This document shows positions 1 through 7,687 of a DNA stretch of 64,000 bases, piece by piece. The stretch lies in NCBI RefSeq assembly GCF_963455295.1, contig NZ_OY734020.1:1302001-1366000 (forward strand), in the 5' to 3' direction. Under the pieces are notes generated by a model. The model saw nothing but the letters and a program-made list of their open reading frames with translations. It ran no database searches and was not told the DNA's origin. The translations under genes and the position numbers were made by a program. This DNA is from Candidatus Thiodiazotropha sp. CDECU1 (GTDB lineage: Bacteria; Pseudomonadota; Gammaproteobacteria; Chromatiales; Chromatiaceae). Numbering within the stretch: the first letter of the stretch is position 1; every line of letters begins with the position of its first letter.

Positions 1-1
1 G

Positions 2-304
2 GGAGAGGTGATCGGCCGCCTCTGGTCGAATAAGGATTCCACCCGTCTGCGACTGCGTATCATGCATCCCATGGATACCGGTTTGGTGCCGGGTATTCCG
101 GCCTTCTATATCAACCGCCTGGAGTTTCTCGACCCAAAAGGGGAGACCCTCTCCCGTCTCTTCCTGTATGAACCGGTCTCTGGAAATCCCGTCATCACAC
201 TCGATCTGCCACAGCGGGATTCAGTGACCGTGATCGGGACGGATAACAATGGTAATCCGGTAGAGGCCAGGATTATGACTGGTTTGAATGAGGTAGAGCT
301 ATGA
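2..304 (+). CDS. SoxYZ-like carrier protein, C-terminal part (5' end outside window)
   Basis: The reading frame is open to the left edge, so only about the last 100 residues are seen. They match a SoxZ-type immunoglobulin-like domain: a HPMDTG motif, then IPAFYI and an SGNP motif near the middle, and a D-N-x-G turn near the end. Next to a zinc metallohydrolase and a CXXCW-type protein, this is best read as the fused SoxYZ-like carrier of the quinoprotein relay family found beside PQQ-dependent dehydrogenases, rather than thiosulfate-oxidising SoxZ. Its stop codon overlaps the start of the next gene, so translation is probably coupled. The carrier cysteine of the SoxY half would lie upstream and cannot be checked here. 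Family call fairly secure; exact substrate unknown. Confidence 0.8.
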   Translation, partial: GEVIGRLWSNKDSTRLRLRIMHPMDTGLVPGIPAFYINRLEFLDPKGETLSRLFLYEPVSGNPVITLDLPQRDSVTVIGTDNNGNPVEARIMTGLNEVEL

Positions 305-1248
305 TGATCCAACTGCGAATAGTTGTCGTCCTACTGCTTATCCTGGTCATCTTGCCCGTGTGGGCTGCCAAGGATTATGGCCTGAAGCCAGTTGAGATAG
401 CACCTGGTACTTATGTATTGCTTGGTGAGAATGCGCATTTTAACTCCCGCAATGGCGGCAATATCGTCAATACCGCCTTTATCGTCACCGACGCGGGGGT
501 GGTGGTTATCGATAGCGGCCCATCCCGGCTGTATGGGGAACAGCTGCGTCAGGTCATTGGCAATGTTACAGAGCTGCCGATTCTCAAACTCTTCAATACC
601 CATCTGCATCCGGATCATATCCTCGGCAATCAGGCGTTTGAGGATATTCCCATTGCCGCCCTGGCGGGGACAATCGAAGGCATTCGTGATCAGGGAGAAA
701 ACTTCAACGACAACATGTACCGCTTAGTGGGTCCCTGGATGGTGGGTACCCGAGTGGTTGTGCCTACTGAAACCGTGCAACCGGGTATTCTCGAGATAGG
801 TGGTCATCGTCTGCAATTGATCGAGATGCAGGGTCATTCCCATGCCGACCTGGTGATTCTGGACCAGACGACAGGGGTCCTGTTTGCAGCAGATGTTGTC
901 TTCCATGGGCGTACGCCCACCACTCCCCATGCGGATGTGGCCCATTGGTTGAAGGCATTGGATAAGTTTTCCCATCTTGACTTCAAACTACTTGTGCCGG
1001 GACATGGTGGTGTGGTTGCTGACACCCGAGCCGTTGTTCAGACACATGACTATCTGCAATGGTTGGTGACCAGCCTGATTCTTGCCGCCGAGCAGGGAAT
1101 GACCATGGCCGAAGTGCTGCGACTGGATGCGCCTCCTTCGATTGCCCGACTTGCGGTATTTCCAGAAGAGTATCAACGCTCTGTGGTGCACCTGTTTCCG
1201 GAGATAGAAGCGAAGGTGTTGAGTCGGGGCAGGGTTGTACAAGAGTGA
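301..1248 (+). CDS. Quinoprotein relay zinc metallohydrolase (metallo-beta-lactamase fold, SoxH-like), exported
   Basis: A 315-residue protein with an N-terminal hydrophobic signal (residues 4-22). The metallo-beta-lactamase signature H-x-H-x-D-H is at about residues 101-106 (THLHPDH), followed by later metal-ligand candidates in GHSHADL, an Asp in AADVVFHGR and a His in PGHGG. Proteins of this type sit with SoxYZ-like carriers beside PQQ-dependent dehydrogenases (quinoprotein relay system zinc metallohydrolase) and are proposed to act periplasmically on a carrier-bound intermediate. The start overlaps the stop of the carrier gene and the CXXCW-type gene follows 6 bases later, so the three form one transcription unit. 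Two ATG codons occur in tandem at 301 and 304; either may start. Hydrolase fold is certain; the biological substrate is not established. Confidence 0.85.
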   Translation: MMIQLRIVVVLLLILVILPVWAAKDYGLKPVEIAPGTYVLLGENAHFNSRNGGNIVNTAFIVTDAGVVVIDSGPSRLYGEQLRQVIGNVTELPILKLFNTHLHPDHILGNQAFEDIPIAALAGTIEGIRDQGENFNDNMYRLVGPWMVGTRVVVPTETVQPGILEIGGHRLQLIEMQGHSHADLVILDQTTGVLFAADVVFHGRTPTTPHADVAHWLKALDKFSHLDFKLLVPGHGGVVADTRAVVQTHDYLQWLVTSLILAAEQGMTMAEVLRLDAPPSIARLAVFPEEYQRSVVHLFPEIEAKVLSRGRVVQE

Positions 1249-1254
1249 CCCGGT

Positions 1255-1827
1255 ATGCGAGTGCGATCCATTGTACTGACAATGATCTGCACCATTCCAT
1301 TGTTGTTACCCTGTGTTGCATCTGCCGCCGATGGCCCGCTCTTTTCACCCCAGGGTTACCGTATTGCCCGCTATCGCGCACCACTTCCAGCTGAACCGCC
1401 AGCGGGAAAACGCCTGGACACAGTTCAACTTGTCGAACTCATTCAGCAGGTCGATCCACTGCTGCTGGATGTTCAGGCGGTCACCGTTCGGCCGGAGACG
1501 GAGGAGTTCGGTATCGCCTGGCTGCCCAGTAGGCAGAGATGGCATATACCAGGCAGCACCTGGCTACCGAATGTGGGATATGGCCAACTCGACTCACGCA
1601 TGCGTGCCTATCTGAAAAGCAATCTGGAGCGCCTCACCCGAGGTGATAGGGATCGTGCGCTGGTTCTCTACTGCGTGGTCGATTGCTGGATGTCCTGGAA
1701 TGCGGTCAAGCGTGTGGCTGCAATGGGTTATCGCAACCTCTACTGGTATGCGGAAGGTAGCGACGGCTGGCAGGAGGCCGGGTTGGAACTGGTTCCCGGT
1801 GTTCCGGTTCCTCTGCTATCAAAATAA
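1255..1827 (+). CDS. PQQ-dependent catabolism-associated CXXCW-motif protein, exported rhodanese-like
   Basis: A 190-residue protein with a cleavable signal peptide (about 1-24). The C-terminal half holds the family hallmark, here Cys140-x3-Cys144-Trp145, followed by SWNA and a conserved aromatic segment (YWYAEG). The fold is expected to be rhodanese-like. Members occur next to PQQ-dependent alcohol dehydrogenases and SoxYZ-like carriers, and a redox role in the periplasm has been suggested for them. It is the last gene of this co-oriented set and faces the tetR gene tail to tail 46 bases further on. No terminator is obvious in that short gap. The main PQQ dehydrogenase must lie left of the window if present. 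Family assignment is strong; biochemical function is unknown. Confidence 0.82.
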   Translation: MRVRSIVLTMICTIPLLLPCVASAADGPLFSPQGYRIARYRAPLPAEPPAGKRLDTVQLVELIQQVDPLLLDVQAVTVRPETEEFGIAWLPSRQRWHIPGSTWLPNVGYGQLDSRMRAYLKSNLERLTRGDRDRALVLYCVVDCWMSWNAVKRVAAMGYRNLYWYAEGSDGWQEAGLELVPGVPVPLLSK

Positions 1828-1873
1828 CTCACCTGGTCTTTATGTCAAAGTGATCTGGTTATGTGAAATAGGA

Positions 1874-2491
1874 TTATGCAACTATCTCACTCACGGATGT
1901 CGGCACCATGCCATGCCACATACAGTCGATCAGTTCGTCGTATAAATTCGGCAGTGGTTCGTCGATGACCCGGTCCAGTCGCAGGTGAATCAAACGGATG
2001 GCACCGCCGAAGATGGCGGAGGCGATGACCCAGGGATGACCCGGGCGGATCTCCCCCGAATCTATCCCCTTCTGCACGATGTCTCGCATCGTCTTAAACG
2101 GAGTGGAGCTACAGATCGGGGGTTCGTCGGGTAAAAATTCCTGGTGTTTGGCATGCAGCACATAGGCGACGATATTACGCTTGGTCTCGGTGTATTCAAA
2201 CAGCAGGTAGATGATGCGGTTGCAACTTTCCCGAAAACTCAGGTCCTCGGCGATGACATCCTCCACCAAATTCTCCATCTCCTTGATCAGGTGGTAGTAG
2301 AGGGCCTTGGCGACACCCTCCTTACCGCCAAAATGGTTATAGATCGAGCCGATGCTCACATTGGCCAGCTTCTGGATGTCATGTACCGAGACATTGTGAA
2401 AGCCACGTTCGACGAAGAGGTCCAGGGCGGTACTCAGAATGCGACTATCGACAGGGGCATTAGCCGGGGTCATTTTTTTCAGATAAGGCAT
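1874..2491 (-). CDS. TetR/AcrR family transcriptional repressor
   Basis: A 205-residue TetR-type regulator. The N-terminal helix-turn-helix (about residues 15-60) contains the typical pattern ALDLFVERGFHNVSVHDI followed by SIGSIYNHFGGKEGV. The C-terminal two thirds is the variable ligand-binding and dimerisation region. It is divergent from the mtoX operon; the 315-base gap holds a strong promoter toward mtoX with an 18-bp near-palindrome inside the promoter spacer (2568-2585), a classic operator position. It is therefore inferred to repress the methanethiol-oxidase operon and perhaps itself. The inducer is unknown, with methanethiol or a downstream aldehyde being guesses. TetR membership is certain; target is inference from layout. 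Confidence 0.9.
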   Translation of the reverse strand: MPYLKKMTPANAPVDSRILSTALDLFVERGFHNVSVHDIQKLANVSIGSIYNHFGGKEGVAKALYYHLIKEMENLVEDVIAEDLSFRESCNRIIYLLFEYTETKRNIVAYVLHAKHQEFLPDEPPICSSTPFKTMRDIVQKGIDSGEIRPGHPWVIASAIFGGAIRLIHLRLDRVIDEPLPNLYDELIDCMWHGMVPTSVSEIVA

Positions 2492-2561
2492 TATGGTTCC
2501 TGGGGCCTGTCCAAAGGCCCTTGTTTATTAGTCGGCAATTATAAACATCATAGTAAAAAAT

Positions 2562-2590
2562 TTGACAAGAATGAATATTCGTTCTAATTT
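2562..2590 (+). promoter_or_regulatory. Sigma-70 promoter of the mtoX operon with an 18-bp palindromic operator in its spacer
   Basis: TTGACA at 2562-2567 is a perfect -35 box; TAATTT at 2585-2590 follows after exactly 17 bases as the -10 box. The spacer, with one base of the -10, is an 18-bp near-palindrome (2568-2585, AGAATGAAT/ATTCGTTCT, one mismatch). This arrangement would let the divergently encoded TetR protein block RNA polymerase directly. The predicted start site is near 2597, giving a leader of about 210 bases before mtoX. Confidence 0.75.
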
Positions 2591-2806
2591 CTTTTTTAGC
2601 CGCTTACCTCATCACCAGCTGAAGCGCAGCGGGACTAAGGAGGGTCAAGGCGGTTTCAATCCGATGGATCATCGGTGAATCAGCGTATTGAGTAGTATAT
2701 CCGGACAGCGCGGAGGAGTGCGGGTCAGGAGAGGCCAACTGCAGGAGGAGGGCTGAGGTAACGCTAAATTGCAGTAAAAAATTAATACCACAGGAGGTTG
2801 AAAACC

Positions 2807-4195
2807 ATGAGGCTATTTAAAAATAAGCCCGCCAAGTCGATTGCCGTGGCATCTGCCTTGGCTCTCGGCACCACCCTTTTCGGTGCCGTCTTACCCACAC
2901 ACGCAGATGAGACCTGCCAATCTCCCTACATGGCCAAGATTGTCGGTCAGGAGGATTTCGTCTATGTCTGGACCCTCGGCATAGAGGGATTGGGTGACGG
3001 TCAGGACAAGCTGGTGACTATTGATGTCAATCCTAAGTCATCCAACTATGGCAAGGTCGTCGACACTCTTTCGGTAGGTGGACGGAATGAGGCCCACCAC
3101 TCCGGGTTTACCGATGACCGCCACTACCTATGGGCCGGCGGTCTCGATACCAACAAGCTGTTCATCTTCGATGTCCACAGTGATCCCGCCAAGCCAAAGC
3201 TACACAAGGTAGTGACCGATTTCGTGGAGAAAAGCGGCGGCGTTGTCGGTCCCCATACCACCTATGCCCTGCCGGGACGCATCATGATCACCGGGCTCTC
3301 AAACAACAAGGATCACGGCGGCCGCACCGCCCTGGTGGAGTACACCAACGAGGGTGAGTATGTGGCAACCCACTGGATGCCCACTGATCAGAATCTGCGT
3401 GGCGCGGAGAAGACCGGCAAATATGCAGACGGTTACAACTACGATGTGCGCGTACTGCCGCGGCGCAACATCATGCTCACCTCCTCCTTCACCGGCTGGT
3501 CCAACTACATGATGGATTTTGGCAAGATGCTGCAGGACAAGGAGGCGATGAAGCGTTTCGGCAACACCGTGGTGTTGTGGGATCTGCACAGCAAGAAGCC
3601 GAAGAAGGTGTTCGACGTCCCCGGTGCCCCGCTGGAGATCCGCTGCGCCTGGCAGCCCAACCACAACTGGTGCGTGACCACCACCGCGCTGACTTCCAAG
3701 ATCTGGCTGATCTATGAAGACGATCAGGGTGAATGGCAGTCCAAGGCAGTGGCCGATATCGGTGATCCTTCCAAGGTGCCGCTACCGGTGGATATCTCCA
3801 TCAGCTCAGACGACAGCAGGCTATGGGTCAATACCTTCATGGATGGCAAGACCCGTCTGTTCGATATGCGCGATCCCCATGCGCCGAAGCAGGTCTATGA
3901 GAAGGTGATCGGCCGCCAGGTCAACATGGCTTCCTCCAGTTGGGACAGCACCCGTATCTACTACACCTCTTCGCTATTGGCCAACTGGGACAAGAAGGGT
4001 GAGGACAATGAGCAGTACTTCAAGGCCTATCATTGGGACGGCGGGAAGCTGGTGGAGAAGTTCGCCATCGACTTCAATAAAGAGAAGCTGGGACGGGCAC
4101 ACCAGATGCGCTTCGGCGCCTATTCCCTTTACGGGGCAGTCAGACCAGAGGATAGGGATGTCTCTGTGGCAAGCCTGGAATCCATTCGTAAGTAA
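2807..4195 (+). CDS. mtoX: Methanethiol oxidase (SBP56/selenium-binding protein family), exported
   Basis: A 462-residue protein of the SBP56 family. In bacteria this family includes the copper-dependent methanethiol oxidase, which converts methanethiol to formaldehyde, hydrogen sulfide and hydrogen peroxide. The sequence has a signal peptide (about residues 1-34, ending near THA-DE), an early Cys (ETCQSPY), a paired His in NEAHHSG, GPHTTYALPG and a His near the C-terminus (AHQMRFG). An in-frame TTG lies 9 bases upstream, but ATG 2807 sits correctly behind AGGAGG at 2792-2797 and was chosen. The downstream genes mauG and SCO1 are the same partners known for mtoX of Hyphomicrobium and relatives, which makes the enzyme reading much more likely than a generic selenium-binding protein. 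Expected location is periplasmic. Confidence 0.9.
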   Translation: MRLFKNKPAKSIAVASALALGTTLFGAVLPTHADETCQSPYMAKIVGQEDFVYVWTLGIEGLGDGQDKLVTIDVNPKSSNYGKVVDTLSVGGRNEAHHSGFTDDRHYLWAGGLDTNKLFIFDVHSDPAKPKLHKVVTDFVEKSGGVVGPHTTYALPGRIMITGLSNNKDHGGRTALVEYTNEGEYVATHWMPTDQNLRGAEKTGKYADGYNYDVRVLPRRNIMLTSSFTGWSNYMMDFGKMLQDKEAMKRFGNTVVLWDLHSKKPKKVFDVPGAPLEIRCAWQPNHNWCVTTTALTSKIWLIYEDDQGEWQSKAVADIGDPSKVPLPVDISISSDDSRLWVNTFMDGKTRLFDMRDPHAPKQVYEKVIGRQVNMASSSWDSTRIYYTSSLLANWDKKGEDNEQYFKAYHWDGGKLVEKFAIDFNKEKLGRAHQMRFGAYSLYGAVRPEDRDVSVASLESIRK

Positions 4196-4233
4196 TACAG
4201 GCAATCCGGGTGTCTGATTGATATCCGGAACCA

Positions 4234-4269
4234 GGCGATCCCGGTGAGCAGTTGCCCGCTGGGATCGCC
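4234..4269 (+). other. Intercistronic hairpin between mtoX and mauG
   Basis: GGCGATCCC at 4234-4242 pairs perfectly with GGGATCGCC at 4261-4269 across an 18-base loop. No run of T follows, so it is not a canonical terminator. It may set relative transcript levels of mtoX versus the downstream maturation genes, for example by protecting the upstream message. Confidence 0.5.
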
Positions 4270-4286
4270 GCTGCCTGGGAGTGTCA

Positions 4287-6245
4287 ATGTACAGAGTCCT
4301 TGTATCTTCTATTTGCCTTGTTATCGTCCTGATTACATCGGTTTCAGCCGATCCGGTGAGCCAGGTGTCCGATTCGGCACCCGGTTATGGCGAGTTGGGT
4401 TACACCTTGCCGGCGATCGGCAGTTACTCTCTGCCACCGCTGGGTGAGGCGGCGAACGGTGTGGTGCTCAATAGCCAGGGGAAACAGCAGGGTCTGTATG
4501 ATCTCTTCGCGGACAGCTATGTCCTGATGGCGTTTATCTACAGTACCTGCAACGATGTCAATGGTTGTCCGTTATCCTCTCATGTCTTCTATAAGATCAA
4601 GTCGGCGATGAAGCGGGATGCAGATTTGGCCAGCCGGTTGAAGTTGATCAGTCTGAGCTTCGATCCTGAAGTCGATACCCCGGCGGTGATGAATCTCTAC
4701 AGTAACAACTTTCGCTATGCGGGCAGTGCCGGGGAGTGGCAATTCATCACCACCGCTTCACATCAGCAACTGCAACCCATACTGCAATCCTACAATCAGG
4801 TGATTCAACGGGAGGTGGACAGCAGCGGCAAGGCCAGTGTGGGATACAGTCATGTGCTACGGGTCTTTCTCATCGATCCTGAAAAGAGGATACGCAATAT
4901 CTACAGTGTCGATTTTCTCCATCACGATCTGATCATCAACGATGTAAAGACATTACTGCTGCAGGAAACGGAACAGGGGCAGATGTTAAAGGCTGCTGCC
5001 AAGATCCCCGGGCCTTCACAACTCTCGAAACCCGGGGACTATAAGCAGGGATACGAACAGGAGGATTATGTCACCCGTTCTCTCGACCTGGAGGCGAGGC
5101 GGGGAGAGGTGGCCGATCTACTTGGTATAGCCAACAATCCGCCACTCGGGCTGCCGCCAGTACCAGTGCCGATTTCCAATCCCCTGACCAGTGAGAAGAT
5201 CGCGCTTGGTAGAAAGCTCTTTTATGACCGCCGCTTATCACTCAACGACACCTTCTCCTGTGCCATGTGTCATGTCCCTGAACAGGGTTTCACCAGCAAC
5301 GAGCTGGCCATGGCGGTAGGTATAGAGGGGCGCAGCGTGCGGCGTAACTCACCTACCATCTACAATACGGCCTATGCCGATCTGCTGTTTCACGACGGGC
5401 GCGAGCAGACCCTGGAACAGCAGGTCTGGGGGCCTCTGCTGGCCAACAACGAGATGGCCAATCCCTCGGTCGGCTATGTATTGCAGAAGATTCGCGGGAT
5501 TGCTGATTACGACGGTCGTTTCGAGGCCGCCTTCGATGGCCGGGGGGTGAGTATGGAGACCCTCGGCATGGCTATTGCGAGCTATGAGCGCGCCCTTGTT
5601 TCAGGTGACTCATCCTTCGATCGTTGGTATTACGCTGGAGATAAAAGTGCCCTATCAACATCGGCACGAAGAGGATTTGAACTCTTCACCGGCAAGGCGG
5701 GTTGCTCGGCCTGCCATCGCATCGGCGAGAAGCATGCCCTCTTCAGCGATGATCAACTGCACAACACCGGTCTCGGTTACAGGGAGTCGATGGGTCTGCT
5801 ACCCGAGACGCAACCAGTGGTGGTGGCGCCAGGGGTGATCCTACAGGTCGATCGTGCGGTCATCGAAAAGGTGGGCGAGCCACCCCCCACCGACGTGGGA
5901 CTCTACGAGGTGACGCAGAATCCAAGCGATCGCTGGAAATACAAGACTCCCAGCCTGCGTAATGTGGCGCTTACGGCGCCCTACATGCACAACGGCACCT
6001 TCAGCACCCTGTTGGAGGTTGTCGATTTTTACGATATGGGTGGTGTCCCGAACGAACTGCTCGATCCCCTGATCCGTCCGCTGGGTCTGACTGACAGGGA
6101 TAAGCAGGACCTGGTCGCCTTTCTGCAATCCCTCACCGGGAGCAATGTGGATACCCTGGTGGCCGATGCCTTCGCGGCACCTGTGGGTGATGTGCGCAAG
6201 GGCGACCCCAGCTGGGTACACGGTAGTGAGGTGGAGGTACGTTGA
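4287..6245 (+). CDS. mauG: SCO-like domain fused to MauG/diheme cytochrome c peroxidase
   Basis: A 652-residue exported protein (signal peptide about 1-20). Residues about 45-230 resemble a SCO1/thioredoxin-fold domain, but the usual C-x3-C copper site is replaced by Cys-x5-Cys (TCNDVNGC, near residue 86) with a downstream His (GYSHVLRV). Residues about 280-630 are a MauG/CcpA-type diheme peroxidase with two heme-binding motifs, CAMCH (near 325) and CSACH (near 472), plus the family segments FHDGRE and APYMHNG. MauG-type enzymes carry out post-translational oxidation of a partner enzyme; here the partner would be MtoX. The start ATG 4287 follows GGGAG at 4277-4281; a GTG at 4281 is less likely. 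The fusion and the altered Cys spacing are unusual. The next gene starts directly after the stop. Confidence 0.85.
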   Translation: MYRVLVSSICLVIVLITSVSADPVSQVSDSAPGYGELGYTLPAIGSYSLPPLGEAANGVVLNSQGKQQGLYDLFADSYVLMAFIYSTCNDVNGCPLSSHVFYKIKSAMKRDADLASRLKLISLSFDPEVDTPAVMNLYSNNFRYAGSAGEWQFITTASHQQLQPILQSYNQVIQREVDSSGKASVGYSHVLRVFLIDPEKRIRNIYSVDFLHHDLIINDVKTLLLQETEQGQMLKAAAKIPGPSQLSKPGDYKQGYEQEDYVTRSLDLEARRGEVADLLGIANNPPLGLPPVPVPISNPLTSEKIALGRKLFYDRRLSLNDTFSCAMCHVPEQGFTSNELAMAVGIEGRSVRRNSPTIYNTAYADLLFHDGREQTLEQQVWGPLLANNEMANPSVGYVLQKIRGIADYDGRFEAAFDGRGVSMETLGMAIASYERALVSGDSSFDRWYYAGDKSALSTSARRGFELFTGKAGCSACHRIGEKHALFSDDQLHNTGLGYRESMGLLPETQPVVVAPGVILQVDRAVIEKVGEPPPTDVGLYEVTQNPSDRWKYKTPSLRNVALTAPYMHNGTFSTLLEVVDFYDMGGVPNELLDPLIRPLGLTDRDKQDLVAFLQSLTGSNVDTLVADAFAAPVGDVRKGDPSWVHGSEVEVR

Positions 6246-6812
6246 ATGGTAATACCAGGGAAACGATTGCTGCTTCTGCTGTTGTTCAGCACACTCTCGG
6301 TCACAGTCACCTGGGCCAGCACCGAGGAGCTTGGTGGCGATTTCAGCCTTACCGATCATAACAACAACCCCTTCGAGCTTCGCCAGCTCCAGGGTAAGCT
6401 GGTGCTGCTTTTCTTCGGCTACACCTACTGCCCGGATATCTGTCCCACCGAGCTGGCGAATCTGGCTGCGGTGCTGAATGAGTTGGACGGCCAGGCGGAG
6501 CGGGTACAGGGCCTGTTTGTCACCCTTGATCCCACACGCGACACCCCCGAGGTACTGCACGACTATGTCCGCTATTTCGACGAAGGGTTGGTCGGTTTGA
6601 CCGGTAGCGAGGCTGAGGTGGCGCAGGTGGCGAGACAGTACCGGGTCAACTACCGACGGCATGCAAAGGCGGATGGCAGTTACAGTATCGACCACTCGGC
6701 CAACCTCTATCTGATCGACAGCCAGGGAGTACTATCCGCAGTGGTGCCTTATGGGTTGCCGCCGACGCATGTACTCGACATGGTGCGTGGATTATTGAAC
6801 GAGGATGGCTGA
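6246..6812 (+). CDS. SCO1/SenC family copper chaperone
   Basis: A 188-residue exported protein (signal about 1-24) with a complete SCO copper site: C-x3-C in YTYCPDICP (near residues 61-65) and the distal His in the SIDHSANLYLID segment (near 150). SCO proteins deliver copper or reduce cysteines during assembly of copper enzymes, classically cytochrome oxidase CuA. Following mtoX and mauG without a gap, its likely client here is the copper site of methanethiol oxidase. It is a full-length, apparently intact paralogue of the SCO-like domain fused to MauG in the preceding gene, so the operon encodes two SCO folds, one canonical and one degenerate. Confidence 0.9.
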   Translation: MVIPGKRLLLLLLFSTLSVTVTWASTEELGGDFSLTDHNNNPFELRQLQGKLVLLFFGYTYCPDICPTELANLAAVLNELDGQAERVQGLFVTLDPTRDTPEVLHDYVRYFDEGLVGLTGSEAEVAQVARQYRVNYRRHAKADGSYSIDHSANLYLIDSQGVLSAVVPYGLPPTHVLDMVRGLLNEDG

Positions 6813-6939
6813 GACTAAGCATCAAGCTTAACCTTGGCGGCAGGATTAGATGACAACAATGGGCCTTCATACAATTCTGCGATCCGGATTCGGCCTATTA
6901 GATTGGCCGCTTAAACACGGCGGACAAGTGGTACGGATT

Positions 6940-7479
6940 ATGAAGTCTGTGAGCCGCCTTGGGTGTGGTTTGACCTGGCCGATCCTCTGTTTTGCCGTGT
7001 CCATGTCGATTCCATGCACGCTATCGGCTGATGATGGAGTGCTGCCAGAAGTCAGCCCGACCCCTGCGCCTCCCTTCAGCCTGCACGATCCGCAAGGGGG
7101 CAGGCATCAGCTCCAGGACTATCGGGGCAGGGTGGTGATTGTCAACTTCTGGGCAAGTTGGTGTGTGCCCTGCCGTCGGGAGTTACCCTCGATGAATCGG
7201 GCCTGGGCAGAATTGAGCACCAAGGGGATCACCATGTTGGCGATTAACCTGGGGGATGAGGTTACTGCGGTGAAGGATTTCCTGAGTGACTTCCCCATCG
7301 ATTTTCCAGTTCTGCTTGATCAGCAGGGGCGTACCAGTCAGGAGTGGCAGGTTAGGGGTTTACCCACTACCTTCGTACTGAATCCCCAAGGGGAAATTGT
7401 CTACCGGGTGGTCGGCGAGCGGGAGTGGGACGATGTTGTCCTGCTGCGCAAGGTGAAGGCCTTGTTGCCGGGAACATAA
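6940..7479 (+). CDS. TlpA/ResA-like thioredoxin-fold protein, exported
   Basis: A thioredoxin-fold protein with the active site WASWCVPC and the cis-Pro segment RGLPTTFVLN. From the ATG at 6940 it is 179 residues, with a leader about 1-30 ending near LSA-DD. The frame is open further upstream to ATG 6850, but that start would put 30 hydrophilic residues before the signal peptide, so 6940 was preferred; ribosome binding sites are weak for both. TlpA-type proteins reduce periplasmic disulfides and help copper loading together with SCO proteins. As last gene of the mtoX operon it probably keeps the SCO cysteines reduced. Assignment to the family is certain, the client is inferred. Confidence 0.82.
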   Translation: MKSVSRLGCGLTWPILCFAVSMSIPCTLSADDGVLPEVSPTPAPPFSLHDPQGGRHQLQDYRGRVVIVNFWASWCVPCRRELPSMNRAWAELSTKGITMLAINLGDEVTAVKDFLSDFPIDFPVLLDQQGRTSQEWQVRGLPTTFVLNPQGEIVYRVVGEREWDDVVLLRKVKALLPGT

Positions 7480-7687
7480 ACCAATCTCCGAATACCTTTC
7501 CATCTCACCATCATACGCCTAAGGGGCTTCAAGCAACTCCTTGCTCTCGAGAGCCTCCCTTGACAAGGGCGCGCTTCATTAAGATCAAGCGGCTTGGTGA
7601 TGGTAAAAACCGGTCAATTGTTGTTAAAATCCCTCCGCAGTGATCAACATATGCATTGATATGGAATAGCAGCAAGAGGACAGCATA

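Noticed and set aside
4234-4269. Rho-independent terminator after mtoX
   Set aside because: The hairpin is good but no T-run follows and mauG starts 18 bases later; treated as an intercistronic hairpin.
5841-6695. Minus-strand open frame of 284 codons
   Set aside because: Antisense to mauG and SCO1, no family likeness.
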